Shown here: one piece after another, positions 36,449-44,900 of the stretch
How the letters are laid out: each line of letters opens with the position of its first letter
Numbering within the stretch: the stretch's first letter is position 1
Assembly (NCBI GenBank): GCA_029257185.1
Contig: JARICT010000082.1
Location: 73,100-117,999, forward strand
DNA from: Quadrisphaera sp.
Lineage (GTDB): Bacteria; Actinomycetota; Actinomycetes; Actinomycetales; Quadrisphaeraceae
Direction: 5' to 3'
Length of the DNA stretch: 44,900 nucleotides
Made by a program: the position numbers and the translations under genes
The notes under the pieces: generated by a model
The model's input: the letters and a program-made list of their open reading frames with translations, nothing else
Database searches by the model: none
Told to the model about the DNA's origin: nothing

Positions 36449-37347
36449 CCGAACAAGGTGGGCCGACGCGGCCCTTCGGGGCGGTCCTGACCGCCATGGC
36501 GACGCCCTTCGACGGCGACGGTGGGCTCGACCTCCCGGCCGCGCAGGCCCTGGCGACCCACCTCGTGGACCACGGTCACGACGGTCTCGTGGTCGCCGGG
36601 ACGACGGGGGAGTCCCCCACGCTCGCCGAGGCCGAGCACGACGCGCTGCTGCGGGCCGTCGTCGAGGCCGTCGGGGATCGGGCGCACGTCGTCGCGGGCT
36701 CGGGCAACAACGACACCGCCCACTCGGTCGCCCGGGCCAGGGCGGCGGCAGGCACGGGTGCCCACGGGCTCCTCGTCGTCACGCCCTACTACTCCAAGCC
36801 GCCCCAGGAGGGCATCGCCGCGCACTTCCGCTCCGTCGCCGACGCCACGGACCTCCCGGTGATGATCTACGACATCCCCGGGCGCACCGGCGCGGCCGTG
36901 CAGGAGGCCACGCTGGTCTCGCTCGCGGAGCACCCCCGGATCGTCGCGGTCAAGGACGCCAAGGACGACCTGTTCTCCTCCGCCCGCGTCATGGCCGCCA
37001 CCGACCTGGCGTACTACTCGGGCTCGGACCAGCTCAACCTCGCGCACCTCGCGCAGGGGGCCGCGGGGATCGTCTCCGTGGTGGGCCACGTCGCCGGGGA
37101 GCGGTTCGCCGCGATGGTGGCGGCGGTGGACCGCGGAGACCTGGCCGCCGCCCGCGCCGCGCACACCTCCCTGCTCGACGTCATCGATGCGATCATGAAC
37201 CACACCCAGGGCGTCATCATGGTCAAGGCGGCGCTCGCGCTCCTCGGCGTGACGTCGAACACCGTGGTGCGCTCCCCGCTGGTGGGAGCCACCGACGACC
37301 AGCGCGCGCTCCTGGAGAGCGCGCTACGAGGAGCCGACCTGCTGTGA
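36445..37347 (+). CDS. dapA: 4-hydroxy-tetrahydrodipicolinate synthase
   Basis: A 300-aa class I aldolase that condenses pyruvate with aspartate semialdehyde in the lysine/diaminopimelate pathway. TTGESPTL (residues 53-60) holds the conserved Thr pair, Y142 is in YDIPGRTG, and K170 in VAVKDAKDD forms the Schiff base. It starts within the plsC stop and its own stop overlaps the rnj start (GTGA), giving a chain plsC-dapA-rnj. The dapA-rnj pairing is common in actinobacteria. Confidence 0.95.
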   Translation: MTEQGGPTRPFGAVLTAMATPFDGDGGLDLPAAQALATHLVDHGHDGLVVAGTTGESPTLAEAEHDALLRAVVEAVGDRAHVVAGSGNNDTAHSVARARAAAGTGAHGLLVVTPYYSKPPQEGIAAHFRSVADATDLPVMIYDIPGRTGAAVQEATLVSLAEHPRIVAVKDAKDDLFSSARVMAATDLAYYSGSDQLNLAHLAQGAAGIVSVVGHVAGERFAAMVAAVDRGDLAAARAAHTSLLDVIDAIMNHTQGVIMVKAALALLGVTSNTVVRSPLVGATDDQRALLESALRGADLL

Positions 37348-39056
37348 GCTCTACCCCCCTCTCCTTCCGATCGCTCGACGACGCGGGAGGCCGAGACCGG
37401 CCACCCGCCCTCAAGAAGGGCACCCTGCGGATCGTCCCCCTCGGCGGTCTGGGGGAGGTGGGACGCAACATGGCCGTCCTCGAGATCGACGGCAAGCTGC
37501 TCATCATCGACTGCGGCGTCCTGTTCCCCGAGGACAACCAGCCCGGCGTGGACCTGATCCTCCCGGACTTCTCCTACATCGCCGACCGTCTCGACGACGT
37601 CGTGGCGGTGGTCCTGACGCACGGTCACGAGGACCACATCGGAGCGGTGCCGTACCTCCTGCGGCTGCGTCCCGACATCCCCCTCGTGGGGTCGACGCTG
37701 ACGCTGGCCATGATCGAGGCGAAGCTCAAGGAGCACCGCATCGCGCCCTACACCCTCCAGGTCGCGGAGGGCCAGCGGGAGCGGCTGGGGCCCTTCGACT
37801 GCGAGTTCGTCGCGGTCAACCACTCCATTCCCGACGCCCTGGCCGTCGCGGTGCGCACGTCGGCGGGCACCGTCCTGCACACCGGCGACTTCAAGATGGA
37901 CCAGCTGCCGCTCGACGGCCGCATCACCGACCTCCGCGCCTTCGCCCGTCTCGGCGAGGAGGGGGTGGACCTGTTCATGACCGACTCCACGAACGCGGAG
38001 GTCCCCGGCTTCACCACCGCGGAGCGGGAGATCACCCCGGTCCTCGACGCGGTCTTCGGCGGCGCTCAGCGACGGATCATCGTCGCCTCCTTCGCCTCGC
38101 ACGTCCACCGCGTGCAGCAGGTGCTGGACACCGCTGCCGCCCACCGGCGCAAGGTGGCCTTCGTCGGCCGCTCGATGGTGCGCAACATGGGCGTCGCCGC
38201 GGACCTCGGCTACCTCCACGTCCCCGACGGCGTGCTCGTCGACGCCCGCGAGGTGGACCGGCTCCCCGACGCCAAGGTGGTGCTGATGTCCACCGGGAGC
38301 CAGGGCGAGCCCATGGCGGCGCTGTCCCGGATGGCCAACGGGGACCACCGCATCGTGGTGGGGCGCGGCGACACCGTGGTGCTCGCCTCCTCGCTCATCC
38401 CCGGCAACGAGAACGCCGTCTACCGCGTCATCAACGGGCTCATGCGCCTCGGCGCCGACGTGGTCCACTCCGGCAACGCCAAGGTGCACGTGTCGGGACA
38501 CGCCAGCGCCGGCGAGCTCATCTACTGCTACAACATCGTCGAGCCGAAGAACGTCATGCCCGTCCACGGTGAGGTGCGCCACCTCGTGGCGAACGCCGCG
38601 CTCGCGGTCAAGACCGGGGTGCCCCCCGAGCGCGTGGTGCTCGCCGACGACGGCACCGTGGTCGACCTGCGCGACGGCAAGGCGTCGGTGGTGGGCACGG
38701 TGCCGTGCGGCCTCGTGTACGTCGACGGCTCCTCGGTGGGGTCCGTCACGGAGGCCGACCTCAAGGACCGGCAGATCCTCGGGGACGAGGGCTTCGTCTC
38801 GGTGTTCGTCGTCCTCGACCCGTCGACCGGGAAGATCGTGGTCGGCCCGGAGATCCACGCGCGCGGCGTGGCCGAGGAGGACTCGGTCTTCGACGCCGTC
38901 CAGCCCAAGGTGGCCGAGGCCCTCACCGACGCCATCGGCAAGGGCGCCCGCGACAGCCAGCAGCTCCAGCAGGTGGTGAGGCGGGTCATGGGTCGCTGGG
39001 CAGGGACCACGCTGAAGCGTCGCCCGATGATCATCCCGGTCGTCATCGAGACCTGA
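37344..39056 (+). CDS. rnj: Ribonuclease J
   Basis: A 570-aa metallo-beta-lactamase/beta-CASP ribonuclease with endo- and 5'-3' exonuclease activity in RNA maturation and decay. The zinc site THGHEDHIGA has H93, H95, D97 and H98. Other motifs are HTGDFKMD, the beta-CASP region (FMTDSTNAEVPGF, VGRSMVRNM, STGSQGEPMAAL), and SGHASAGEL; the final 110 residues are the RNase J C-terminal domain. The first 28 residues are a tail before LRIVPLGGLGEVGRNM. The GTG at 37344 overlaps the dapA stop, and GAGGAG lies upstream. Confidence 0.95.
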   Translation: MSSTPLSFRSLDDAGGRDRPPALKKGTLRIVPLGGLGEVGRNMAVLEIDGKLLIIDCGVLFPEDNQPGVDLILPDFSYIADRLDDVVAVVLTHGHEDHIGAVPYLLRLRPDIPLVGSTLTLAMIEAKLKEHRIAPYTLQVAEGQRERLGPFDCEFVAVNHSIPDALAVAVRTSAGTVLHTGDFKMDQLPLDGRITDLRAFARLGEEGVDLFMTDSTNAEVPGFTTAEREITPVLDAVFGGAQRRIIVASFASHVHRVQQVLDTAAAHRRKVAFVGRSMVRNMGVAADLGYLHVPDGVLVDAREVDRLPDAKVVLMSTGSQGEPMAALSRMANGDHRIVVGRGDTVVLASSLIPGNENAVYRVINGLMRLGADVVHSGNAKVHVSGHASAGELIYCYNIVEPKNVMPVHGEVRHLVANAALAVKTGVPPERVVLADDGTVVDLRDGKASVVGTVPCGLVYVDGSSVGSVTEADLKDRQILGDEGFVSVFVVLDPSTGKIVVGPEIHARGVAEEDSVFDAVQPKVAEALTDAIGKGARDSQQLQQVVRRVMGRWAGTTLKRRPMIIPVVIET

Positions 39057-39084
39057 GGGACGCAGGGAAGGCACGCGACGAGCC

Positions 39085-39132
39085 ACGCGTGGTCCGTGTG
39101 ACTCGTGTGGTGCGTGTGTTCTGTGTGGTGTC
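39085..39132 (+). repeat. GTGTG-rich low-complexity stretch before ftsK
   Basis: Several imperfect copies of a cgtgtg/tgtggt unit lie between the rnj stop and the ftsK -10 box. The composition differs from the surrounding GC-balanced sequence. The role is unknown. Confidence 0.5.
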
Positions 39133-39136
39133 GCGC

Positions 39137-39142
39137 TAGCCT
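39137..39142 (+). promoter_or_regulatory. -10 box TAGCCT, leaderless start of ftsK
   Basis: TAGCCT followed by exactly 6 bases and the GTG at 39149. Confidence 0.6.
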
Positions 39143-39148
39143 GCGGGC

Positions 39149-42031
39149 GTGGCCACCAAGACCCTTCCGCGATCCGGAGCGAAGAGCGGCTCCGGGTCGA
39201 GCCGCTCGACGCCAGCGACCACGAAGGTGAGCGCCGCCGCGCCGGGCGGCTCGCGGCGCGGCGGGTCGAACGGTGGCTCGGTCCGCTCGCGGCCCGCGAA
39301 GGACGGCGGGCACGCCGCCAGGTCTCGCCCGTGGCCGCTCCGCGTCGTGGGCGGTGCGGCGCGCGGGGCCGGGACCGCCGTGGGCACGCTCGTGCGCGGC
39401 GGGCGCGCCAGCGAGCGCTCCCGGGAGGTCGACGGCGACGACGTCCACCCGGCCCTGCGCCGCGACGGGGTCGGCGCGCTGCTGCTCGCCGGCGCCCTGG
39501 TCGTGGCGGCCGCGGAGTGGTGGTCGCTGCCAGGGATCGCCGGGCGGGTGGTGCACGCCGTGGTCGCGGGCACCCTCGGGGACCTGGCGCTGGTGGTGCC
39601 CGTCGCCCTCGCCCTCGTGGGCGTGCGGCTCATGCGCCACGCCGACGCCGAGGCCGCCAACCACCGCGTCGCCATCGGCGTGGCCGCCCTGCTGGTCGCG
39701 GTGGCCGGGTTCCTCCACCTCGCCGCCGGCTCTCCGTCGCCGGCGGGCGGCGCCGCGGCCCTGCGCTCGGCCGGGGGCATCGTCGGCTTCCTCGTCGCGG
39801 CGCCGGTGGCAGCGCTGACCACCGGCTGGATCGCGGCGATCCTGCTCGGGATGCTCGCGGTCTTCTCGGTGCTCGTGATCACCGCGACGCCGGTCCACCT
39901 GGTCCCGACACGGCTGCGGCGCCTCTACCGCCACCTCACCGGCCAGGGCGAGCACCGCGACGAGCACGCGGACCGCGACGGCGACGAGGACGGGTGGGGA
40001 CCCGACGACATCGCCGACGACGCCCACGGGCAGGAGGCGGCCGCTCCGCGCGGGCGCCGCCGGCGGCGGAGCGGCGACGAGGACGGAGACCCCACCGACC
40101 CGGCCGCACGCGCCCTGTCCTCGAGGCGGCGCGGACGCCACCCGGACGGGACGCCGCGGGCCGGCGACGAGGCGTACGTCAGCCCCGTGGTCGACGCGGC
40201 GAACGGCTCCCACGCCCCCGCGGGACAGCCCCCGCCGGGCGAGGCCGACGAGCCCGGCGGTGAGCAGACCCAGGAGGTCGCGGTCGCCTCGGCCCGCGCC
40301 GGCCAGCGCCCGGCCGACACGCCCTTCACCCTGCCGGCGCCGCTCCCACCGCCCCCGACCAGCGCCCTGCCCGAGCGCGTCGAGCAGCTGGTGCTCTCCG
40401 GTGACGTCGCCTACACGCTGCCCCCGCCGGGCGCCCTGGTGCCGGGTTCCGCGCCGAAGGCGACCACCCCGGCGAACGAGCGGATCGTCGAGGCCCTCAC
40501 CGGCGTCCTGACCAACTTCGGGATCGACGCCCGCGTCTCCGGGTTCACCCGCGGACCCACCGTGACCCGTTACGAGCTGGAGCTGAGCCCCGGGGTCAAG
40601 GTCGAGCGGGTCACGGCGCTGGGCAAGAACATCGCCTACGCCGTCGCCTCGGCCGACGTCCGCATCCTCTCGCCCATCCCCGGACGTTCGGCGATCGGCG
40701 TGGAGATCCCCAACACCGACCGCGAGACGGTGTCCCTCGGCGACGTGCTGCGCTCCGGGGCGGCGCAGCGCGACGAGCACCCGATGGTCATGGGCATCGG
40801 CAAGGACGTCGAGGGCGGCTACGTCGTCGCGAACCTCGCCAAGACCCCGCACCTGCTCGTCGCCGGCGCCACGGGCGCGGGGAAGTCGGGTTTCATCAAC
40901 GCGATGATCACCTCGATCCTCATGCGCGCCACCCCCGACGACGTCCGCATGGTCCTCGTCGACCCCAAGCGGGTGGAGCTGACGGCCTACGAGGGCATCC
41001 CGCACCTCATCACCCCCATCATCACCTCCGCGAAGAAGGCCGCCGAGGCGCTGCAGTGGGTGGTGCGGGAGATGGACGCCCGCTACGACGACCTCGCGGC
41101 CTTCGGCTTCAAGCACGTCGACGACTTCAACGCGGGCGTCCGGGCCGGCTCGGTGAAGCCGCCGGCCGGTTCCCGGCGGGAGCTGCACCCCTACCCGTAC
41201 CTGCTCGTGGTCGTCGACGAGCTCGCCGACCTCATGATGGTGGCCCCCCGCGACGTCGAGGAGTCGATCGTCCGCATCACGCAGCTGGCCCGGGCTGCCG
41301 GCATCCACCTCGTGCTGGCGACCCAGCGGCCGTCGGTGGACGTGGTCACCGGGCTGATCAAGGCCAACGTCCCCTCGCGCATGGCCTTCGCGACGTCCTC
41401 GCTCGGCGACAGCCGCGTGGTCCTCGACCAGGCGGGAGCGGAGAAGCTCATCGGCCAGGGCGACGCGCTGTTCCTGCCCATGGGGTCCTCCAAGCCGGTC
41501 CGCGTCCAGGGGGCGTGGGTCACCGAGACCGAGGTCTCGACCGTGGTCTCCCACGTCAAGGAGCAGCTGAAGCCCTCCTACCGCGAGGACGTCATCGCGG
41601 CGCCGGAGCGCAAGGCCGTCGAGGAGGAGGTCGGCGACGACCTCGACCTCATGCTGGCGGCCGCCGAGCTCATCGTCACGTCCCAGTTCGGCTCCACGTC
41701 GATGCTGCAGCGCAAGCTGAGGGTCGGCTTCGCCAAGGCGGGACGGCTCATGGACCTGCTCGAGACGCGCGGGGTCGTCGGCCCGACGGAGGGGTCGAAG
41801 GCCCGCGACGTCCTGGTCAAGCCCGACGACGTCGCGCCCATGCTCGCGGCCCTGCGGGGCCAGCCCGCGTCCGCGCCCGCCGGTGGCACGGCTCAGGACG
41901 CCTCGTCCGGCACCCCCGCGCCGAGCGTGCCGGCCCACGACCTCCCCGAGGACGAGGACTGGGGCGCTGCGGCCTCAGCGCCGGACGACGAGGCCAGCGA
42001 GGACGCCTGGGACCTGACGGGCCGCCGCTGA
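39149..42031 (+). CDS. ftsK: DNA translocase FtsK/SpoIIIE
   Basis: A 960-aa septal DNA pump for chromosome segregation. It has a basic N-terminus of about 100 residues, four transmembrane helices between about residues 105 and 255, and an acidic, charged linker to about residue 410. The RecA-like motor follows, with Walker A GATGAGKSG (K579), Walker B LLVVVDELADLMM, LATQRPSVDVVTG and the conserved SRMAFATSSLGDSRVVLDQ. A gamma winged-helix domain for DNA orientation sequences comes near residues 830-890 (SQFGSTSMLQRKLRVGFAKA), then an acidic tail of about 60 residues. The start is supported by the -10 box 6 bases upstream. Confidence 0.95.
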   Translation: MATKTLPRSGAKSGSGSSRSTPATTKVSAAAPGGSRRGGSNGGSVRSRPAKDGGHAARSRPWPLRVVGGAARGAGTAVGTLVRGGRASERSREVDGDDVHPALRRDGVGALLLAGALVVAAAEWWSLPGIAGRVVHAVVAGTLGDLALVVPVALALVGVRLMRHADAEAANHRVAIGVAALLVAVAGFLHLAAGSPSPAGGAAALRSAGGIVGFLVAAPVAALTTGWIAAILLGMLAVFSVLVITATPVHLVPTRLRRLYRHLTGQGEHRDEHADRDGDEDGWGPDDIADDAHGQEAAAPRGRRRRRSGDEDGDPTDPAARALSSRRRGRHPDGTPRAGDEAYVSPVVDAANGSHAPAGQPPPGEADEPGGEQTQEVAVASARAGQRPADTPFTLPAPLPPPPTSALPERVEQLVLSGDVAYTLPPPGALVPGSAPKATTPANERIVEALTGVLTNFGIDARVSGFTRGPTVTRYELELSPGVKVERVTALGKNIAYAVASADVRILSPIPGRSAIGVEIPNTDRETVSLGDVLRSGAAQRDEHPMVMGIGKDVEGGYVVANLAKTPHLLVAGATGAGKSGFINAMITSILMRATPDDVRMVLVDPKRVELTAYEGIPHLITPIITSAKKAAEALQWVVREMDARYDDLAAFGFKHVDDFNAGVRAGSVKPPAGSRRELHPYPYLLVVVDELADLMMVAPRDVEESIVRITQLARAAGIHLVLATQRPSVDVVTGLIKANVPSRMAFATSSLGDSRVVLDQAGAEKLIGQGDALFLPMGSSKPVRVQGAWVTETEVSTVVSHVKEQLKPSYREDVIAAPERKAVEEEVGDDLDLMLAAAELIVTSQFGSTSMLQRKLRVGFAKAGRLMDLLETRGVVGPTEGSKARDVLVKPDDVAPMLAALRGQPASAPAGGTAQDASSGTPAPSVPAHDLPEDEDWGAAASAPDDEASEDAWDLTGRR

Positions 42032-42035
42032 GGAC

Positions 42036-42054
42036 CGCCGTCTCGTCGACGGCG
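42036..42054 (+). terminator. Weak hairpin after ftsK
   Basis: 7-bp perfect arms (42036-42042 and 42048-42054) with a 5-base loop between the ftsK stop and the rimO -10 box. Confidence 0.4.
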
Positions 42055-42060
42055 CGCCGT

Positions 42061-42066
42061 TAGGCT
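42061..42066 (+). promoter_or_regulatory. -10 box TAGGCT, leaderless start of rimO
   Basis: TAGGCT followed by exactly 6 bases and the ATG at 42073. Confidence 0.6.
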
Positions 42067-42072
42067 GGCGCG

Positions 42073-43617
42073 ATGACGACCACTCCGACCGCTCCCCACC
42101 GCGGACGGGTCGCCCTGGTCACCCTCGGCTGCGTCCGCAACGACGTCGACTCCGAGGAGATGGCCGGTCGCCTGGCCGGCGCGGGCTGGGAGCTCGTGAG
42201 CGACGCCGAGGACGCCGACGTCGCGGTGGTCAACACCTGCGGCTTCATCACCGCGGCGAAGAAGGACTCCATCGACACCGTCCTCGAGGCGGCCGACCTC
42301 AAGGACTCCTCGGCCCGCACCGCGAAGGTCGTCGCCATCGGGTGCATGGCGGAGCGCTACGGCAGCGAGCTCGCCGAGCAGCTGCCCGAGGCCGACGCGG
42401 TGCTCGGGTTCGACAGCTACGCGGACATGTCCACCCACCTCTCGGAGGTGCTCGCGGGACGCCCGCCAGCCGCTCACGTGCCGCGCGACCGGCGCACCCT
42501 GCTCCCGGTGGCCCCCGCGGCGCGCCAGCGTGCCGCGGAGCGCGTGTCGCTGCCCGGCCACGGCAGCCGTGCGGACGCTCGTGGTCCGAGGGCGGCCGCT
42601 CCCGCGCGCTCCCTCGCGATCACCCCGCTGGCGCAGACCCCGGTGCCGGCCTCCGGCCCGCCGGTGGTGCGCCAGCGGCTGTCGCAGGCGCCGTGGGCCC
42701 CGCTGAAGCTCGCGTCCGGCTGCGACCGCCGGTGCACGTTCTGCGCCATCCCCTCCTTCCGCGGCTCCTACCTCTCGCGCCCGCCGGAGGAGGTGCTCGA
42801 CGAGGCGCGCTGGCTCGCCGAGAACGGGGTGTCCGAGGTGTTCCTCGTCTCGGAGAACTCGACGTCCTACGGCAAGGACCTCGGCGACCTCACGGCGCTG
42901 GAGCAGCTGCTCCCGCGCCTCAGCGAGGTGGACGGCATCGAGGTCGTCCGCGTCAGCTACCTCCAGCCCGCCGAGGTGCGGCCGGGCCTGCTCGAGGCGC
43001 TGCTGACCACTCCCGGGGTGGCGCCCTACCTCGACCTGTCCTTCCAGCACGCCTCACCGGCGATCCTGCGCGCCATGCGCCGGTTCGGGTCCACCGAGGC
43101 GTTCGTGGGACTCGTCGAGAAGGCCCGCGCCCTGGATCCCAGCGTGGGCATCCGCTCGAACGTCATCGCCGGCTTCCCCGGGGAGACCGAGGCGGACGTC
43201 GACGAGCTGGAGCGGTTCCTGACCGCCGCCCGCCTGGACGTGACCGGGGTGTTCGGCTACTCCGACGAGGACGGCACGGCCGCCGCCGACCTTCCCGACC
43301 ACCTGCCGGAGGACGTGGTGGCGCAGCGCGTGGAGCGGCTCACCGCCCTGGCCGACGAGCTCGGCGCCCAGCGCGCCGAGGACCGCGTGGGAGAGGTGCT
43401 GGCGGTCCTGGTCGAGGAGGTCGAGGCTCGCGACGGCGGTGGCTCGATCGTCACCGGGCGCGCCGGCCAGCAGGGTCCCGAGGTGGACGGCGCCACGGAG
43501 ATCACCGTCGCTGCCGGCGCCGCGCTCCCGCGGGTGGGCGAGGTCGTGGCGGCGAGGATCACCGGGTCCTCGGGAGCGGACCTCCTCGCCGAGCCGGCCG
43601 CAGCGGGCCGGCGATGA
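42073..43617 (+). CDS. rimO: Ribosomal protein S12 methylthiotransferase
   Basis: A 514-aa radical-SAM methylthiotransferase that modifies an Asp of ribosomal protein S12. The N-terminal domain binds a second 4Fe-4S cluster through C20 (LGCVRN), C56 (NTCGF) and C91 (GCMA). The radical SAM motif is C217-x3-C221-x2-C224 (CDRRCTFC). A C-terminal TRAM domain follows near residues 440-505. Between the two Fe-S parts is a Pro/Ala/Arg-rich insertion of about 60 residues, longer than in most bacteria. It overlaps pgsA by 4 bases (ATGA). Confidence 0.94.
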   Translation: MTTTPTAPHRGRVALVTLGCVRNDVDSEEMAGRLAGAGWELVSDAEDADVAVVNTCGFITAAKKDSIDTVLEAADLKDSSARTAKVVAIGCMAERYGSELAEQLPEADAVLGFDSYADMSTHLSEVLAGRPPAAHVPRDRRTLLPVAPAARQRAAERVSLPGHGSRADARGPRAAAPARSLAITPLAQTPVPASGPPVVRQRLSQAPWAPLKLASGCDRRCTFCAIPSFRGSYLSRPPEEVLDEARWLAENGVSEVFLVSENSTSYGKDLGDLTALEQLLPRLSEVDGIEVVRVSYLQPAEVRPGLLEALLTTPGVAPYLDLSFQHASPAILRAMRRFGSTEAFVGLVEKARALDPSVGIRSNVIAGFPGETEADVDELERFLTAARLDVTGVFGYSDEDGTAAADLPDHLPEDVVAQRVERLTALADELGAQRAEDRVGEVLAVLVEEVEARDGGGSIVTGRAGQQGPEVDGATEITVAAGAALPRVGEVVAARITGSSGADLLAEPAAAGRR

Positions 43618-44228
43618 CCTCGACCGGGCCCGGCGGCGCGCCCGCCTCGACGTCCAACGTGAACCTGCCCAACGCGATCACCCTCGTGCGCATCCTCATG
43701 GTGCCCGTCGTCATCGCGCTGCTGCTCGTCGACGACGGGCGCTCGGTGGGCTTCCGTCTGGCAGCCCTCGCCGTCTTCGTCGTGGCCGCGGTCTCGGACC
43801 ACGTCGACGGCGAGATCGCCCGGCGGCGCAACCTCGTCACCGACTTCGGCAAGATCGCCGACCCCATCGCGGACAAGATGCTCCTCGGCGCGGTCCTCGT
43901 CGTCTTCAGCGTCCTCGGCCAGGTCTGGTGGTGGGTCACCGTGGTGATCCTCGTCCGCGAGGTGGGGGTGACGCTGCTGCGCTTCTGGGTCATCCGCTAC
44001 GGGGTCATCGCCGCCTCTCCGGGGGGCAAGCTGAAGACCGTGCTGCAGATGCTCGCGCTGGGGCTCTACCTCATCCCCTTCGAGCTGTGGGAGCCGGCGC
44101 TGCTCGCGCGCACCGGCGAGGTCGCCGCCGTGGTGACCCTGGGAGCCGCCACGGTGGTGACGGTGGTCACGGGGGTCGACTACGTGGTGCGGGCCCTCGC
44201 CCTGCGGCGGTCCGCGCGCCGCCCGTGA
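43614..44228 (+). CDS. pgsA: CDP-diacylglycerol-glycerol-3-phosphate 3-phosphatidyltransferase
   Basis: A 204-aa membrane enzyme making phosphatidylglycerol phosphate. The CDP-alcohol phosphotransferase motif is complete in [10 protein letters not shown] followed by [11 protein letters not shown], with the four catalytic Asp. Several transmembrane helices surround it, and [18 protein letters not shown] is the usual N-terminal helix. The start overlaps the rimO stop and the stop overlaps the cinA start. The rimO-pgsA-cinA order ahead of a ClgR-type regulator is conserved in actinobacteria and supports this over the PI-phosphate synthase paralog. Confidence 0.92.
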   Translation: MTSTGPGGAPASTSNVNLPNAITLVRILMVPVVIALLLVDDGRSVGFRLAALAVFVVAAVSDHVDGEIARRRNLVTDFGKIADPIADKMLLGAVLVVFSVLGQVWWWVTVVILVREVGVTLLRFWVIRYGVIAASPGGKLKTVLQMLALGLYLIPFELWEPALLARTGEVAAVVTLGAATVVTVVTGVDYVVRALALRRSARRP

Positions 44229-44755
44229 CCGCGGAGCCGCTGGTCGGTGAGGCCGCCGAGCTCGACGTCACGGCGCTCGTGCACGACCTGGCCGCGGGGG
44301 GCGTCGCCGTCGCCACGGCGGAGTCGCTGACGGCGGGGCTGGTGTCCGCGGCCCTCGCGGACGTCCCCGGCTCCTCCCGGGTCCTGCGCGGGGGGGTCAC
44401 CGCGTACGCCACCGACCTCAAGGCCACGCTGCTGGGCGTCGACGCCTCGGTCCTGGCCGACGGCGGGCCGGTGCAGGAACGGGTCGCCGTGGCGATGGCC
44501 GCGGGCGCCGCCAGCAGGCTCGGCGCGGACGTGGCGGTGGCGACCACGGGCGTGGCGGGCCCTGGTCCGAGCGACGGGCACGCTGCCGGCACCGTCGTGG
44601 TCGCCGTCAGCGGCCCCGGACCGGCGAGCCAGGGCCGCGCGGTGACGATCAGCCTGCCGGGTGACCGCGCCCAGGTGCGGGCGCTCGCGGTGCGCTGCGC
44701 CCTGGCGCTCCTGGCCCGTTGGGCGCGGGAACGCCGCGAGCGTGTCGAGCGTTGA
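44225..44755 (+). CDS. cinA: CinA C-terminal domain nicotinamide-nucleotide amidohydrolase
   Basis: A 176-aa stand-alone CinA C-terminal (PncC-type) domain that deamidates NMN to nicotinate mononucleotide. It has the AESLTAGLVSAALADVPGSS motif, GGVTAYATDLKATLLGV, and the conserved VATTGVAGPGPSDG loop. The N-terminal molybdopterin-binding-like domain of full-length CinA is absent, as usual in actinobacteria. The GTG at 44225 overlaps the pgsA stop. Confidence 0.93.
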   Translation: MTAEPLVGEAAELDVTALVHDLAAGGVAVATAESLTAGLVSAALADVPGSSRVLRGGVTAYATDLKATLLGVDASVLADGGPVQERVAVAMAAGAASRLGADVAVATTGVAGPGPSDGHAAGTVVVAVSGPGPASQGRAVTISLPGDRAQVRALAVRCALALLARWARERRERVER

Positions 44756-44820
44756 CGTCGAGTGATGGGGAGAACACCGGGCAGCGGCATCGTGGGCACG
44801 CGCATGTCCGAGGTGCCTTG

Positions 44821-44826
44821 TAGCGT
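44821..44826 (+). promoter_or_regulatory. -10 box TAGCGT before the clgR-like gene
   Basis: TAGCGT with a 7-base gap to the ATG at 44834 of a short leader ORF, and 36 bases before the clgR-like ATG. Confidence 0.5.
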
Positions 44827-44833
44827 GAGCGCC

Positions 44834-44866
44834 ATGACGACCGCAGACCAGGGGAGCCAGCGATGA
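44834..44866 (+). CDS. Possible 10-codon leaderless leader ORF (MTTADQGSQR)
   Basis: The ATG at 44834 lies 7 bases after TAGCGT, so it would be the 5' end of the transcript. The ORF ends with a TGA whose T and G are shared with the first ATG of the clgR-like gene (ATGATG). This arrangement suggests translational coupling or attenuation. Existence as a translated peptide is inference. Confidence 0.35.
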   Translation: MTTADQGSQR

Positions 44867-44900
44867 TGCTGCTGCGACGCGAGATCGGTGACGTGCTGCG
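44863..44900 (+). CDS. clgR: ClgR-like XRE-family transcriptional regulator, N-terminus only
   Basis: The first 12 complete codons (MMLLRREIGDVL) match the start of the actinobacterial ClgR-type helix-turn-helix regulator, which controls Clp protease and stress genes and usually follows pgsA and cinA. The rest lies beyond the window. Two consecutive ATG codons are possible starts, and GGGGAG lies upstream at a reasonable distance. Confidence 0.65.
   Translation, partial: MMLLRREIGDVL

Noticed and set aside
38528-41938. An 1136-codon open frame on the minus strand opposite rnj and ftsK
   Set aside because: It is a shadow of two well-supported genes. The His/Thr-rich part comes from the GTGTG-rich stretch read in reverse.

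Overview
This is a stretch of actinobacterial chromosome. Base composition is very GC-rich, almost every codon ends in G or C, GTG starts are common, and the gene content is typical of the phylum: a di-heme QcrC, a CtaF subunit, a PimB'-type mannosyltransferase, RNase J, FtsK and an ErpA/HesB protein. The gene order (sucB-lpdA-pepA; erpA; ctaC-ctaD-ctaF; qcrB-qcrA-qcrC-ctaE; trpD; DEDD exonuclease; pimB'; acyl-CoA synthetase; acyltransferase) resembles the conserved region known in Streptomyces and Mycobacterium, so this looks like core chromosome and not an island. I found no insertion sequence, prophage, CRISPR array, rRNA or tRNA. A Kineosporiales-like or related high-GC actinomycete is plausible, but the sequence alone does not settle the genus.

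Layout. Positions 1-4639: a truncated peptidase S51 gene, an FAD-dependent oxidoreductase, a divergent membrane Ser/Thr kinase-like protein and a TIGR01777-type epimerase. Positions 4750-10221: sucB (two lipoyl domains), lpdA and pepA on the minus strand, with a small conserved gene on the plus strand between lpdA and pepA. Positions 10443-14356: a secreted HNH nuclease, a NYN-like protein, an unrecognised 106-aa protein, a DUF3043 membrane protein and an M20 peptidase. Positions 14508-16913: erpA, aat and asd. Positions 16994-25307: the aerobic respiratory chain, with ctaC-ctaD-ctaF on the plus strand facing qcrB-qcrA-qcrC-ctaE on the minus strand. The two blocks are separated by about 890 bp that has a terminator hairpin at each end and no gene I can support.

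Positions 25373-34042: trpD, a DEDD/GIY-YIG protein, an anchored HExxH metalloprotease coupled to pimB', a long-chain acyl-CoA synthetase and a ROK glucokinase. Positions 34039-39056: a small membrane protein coupled to an alpha/beta hydrolase, then plsC-dapA-rnj in a chain of overlapping start and stop codons. Positions 39149-44900: ftsK, then rimO-pgsA-cinA (each pair overlapping by 4 bases), then the start of a ClgR-like XRE regulator.

The most striking signal is regulatory. Twelve start codons in this window sit exactly 6 bases downstream of a TANNNT -10 box, the arrangement expected for leaderless mRNAs, and several more have a near match. The motif also helps choose starts, for example for the DUF3043 protein and ctaE. 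Other regulatory candidates are an SigR/SigH-type promoter before erpA, a 26-bp perfect palindrome at the expected transcription start of plsC, and a leaderless 10-codon ORF whose stop overlaps the start of the clgR-like gene. No clear new multi-gene system was seen; most of the window is housekeeping.
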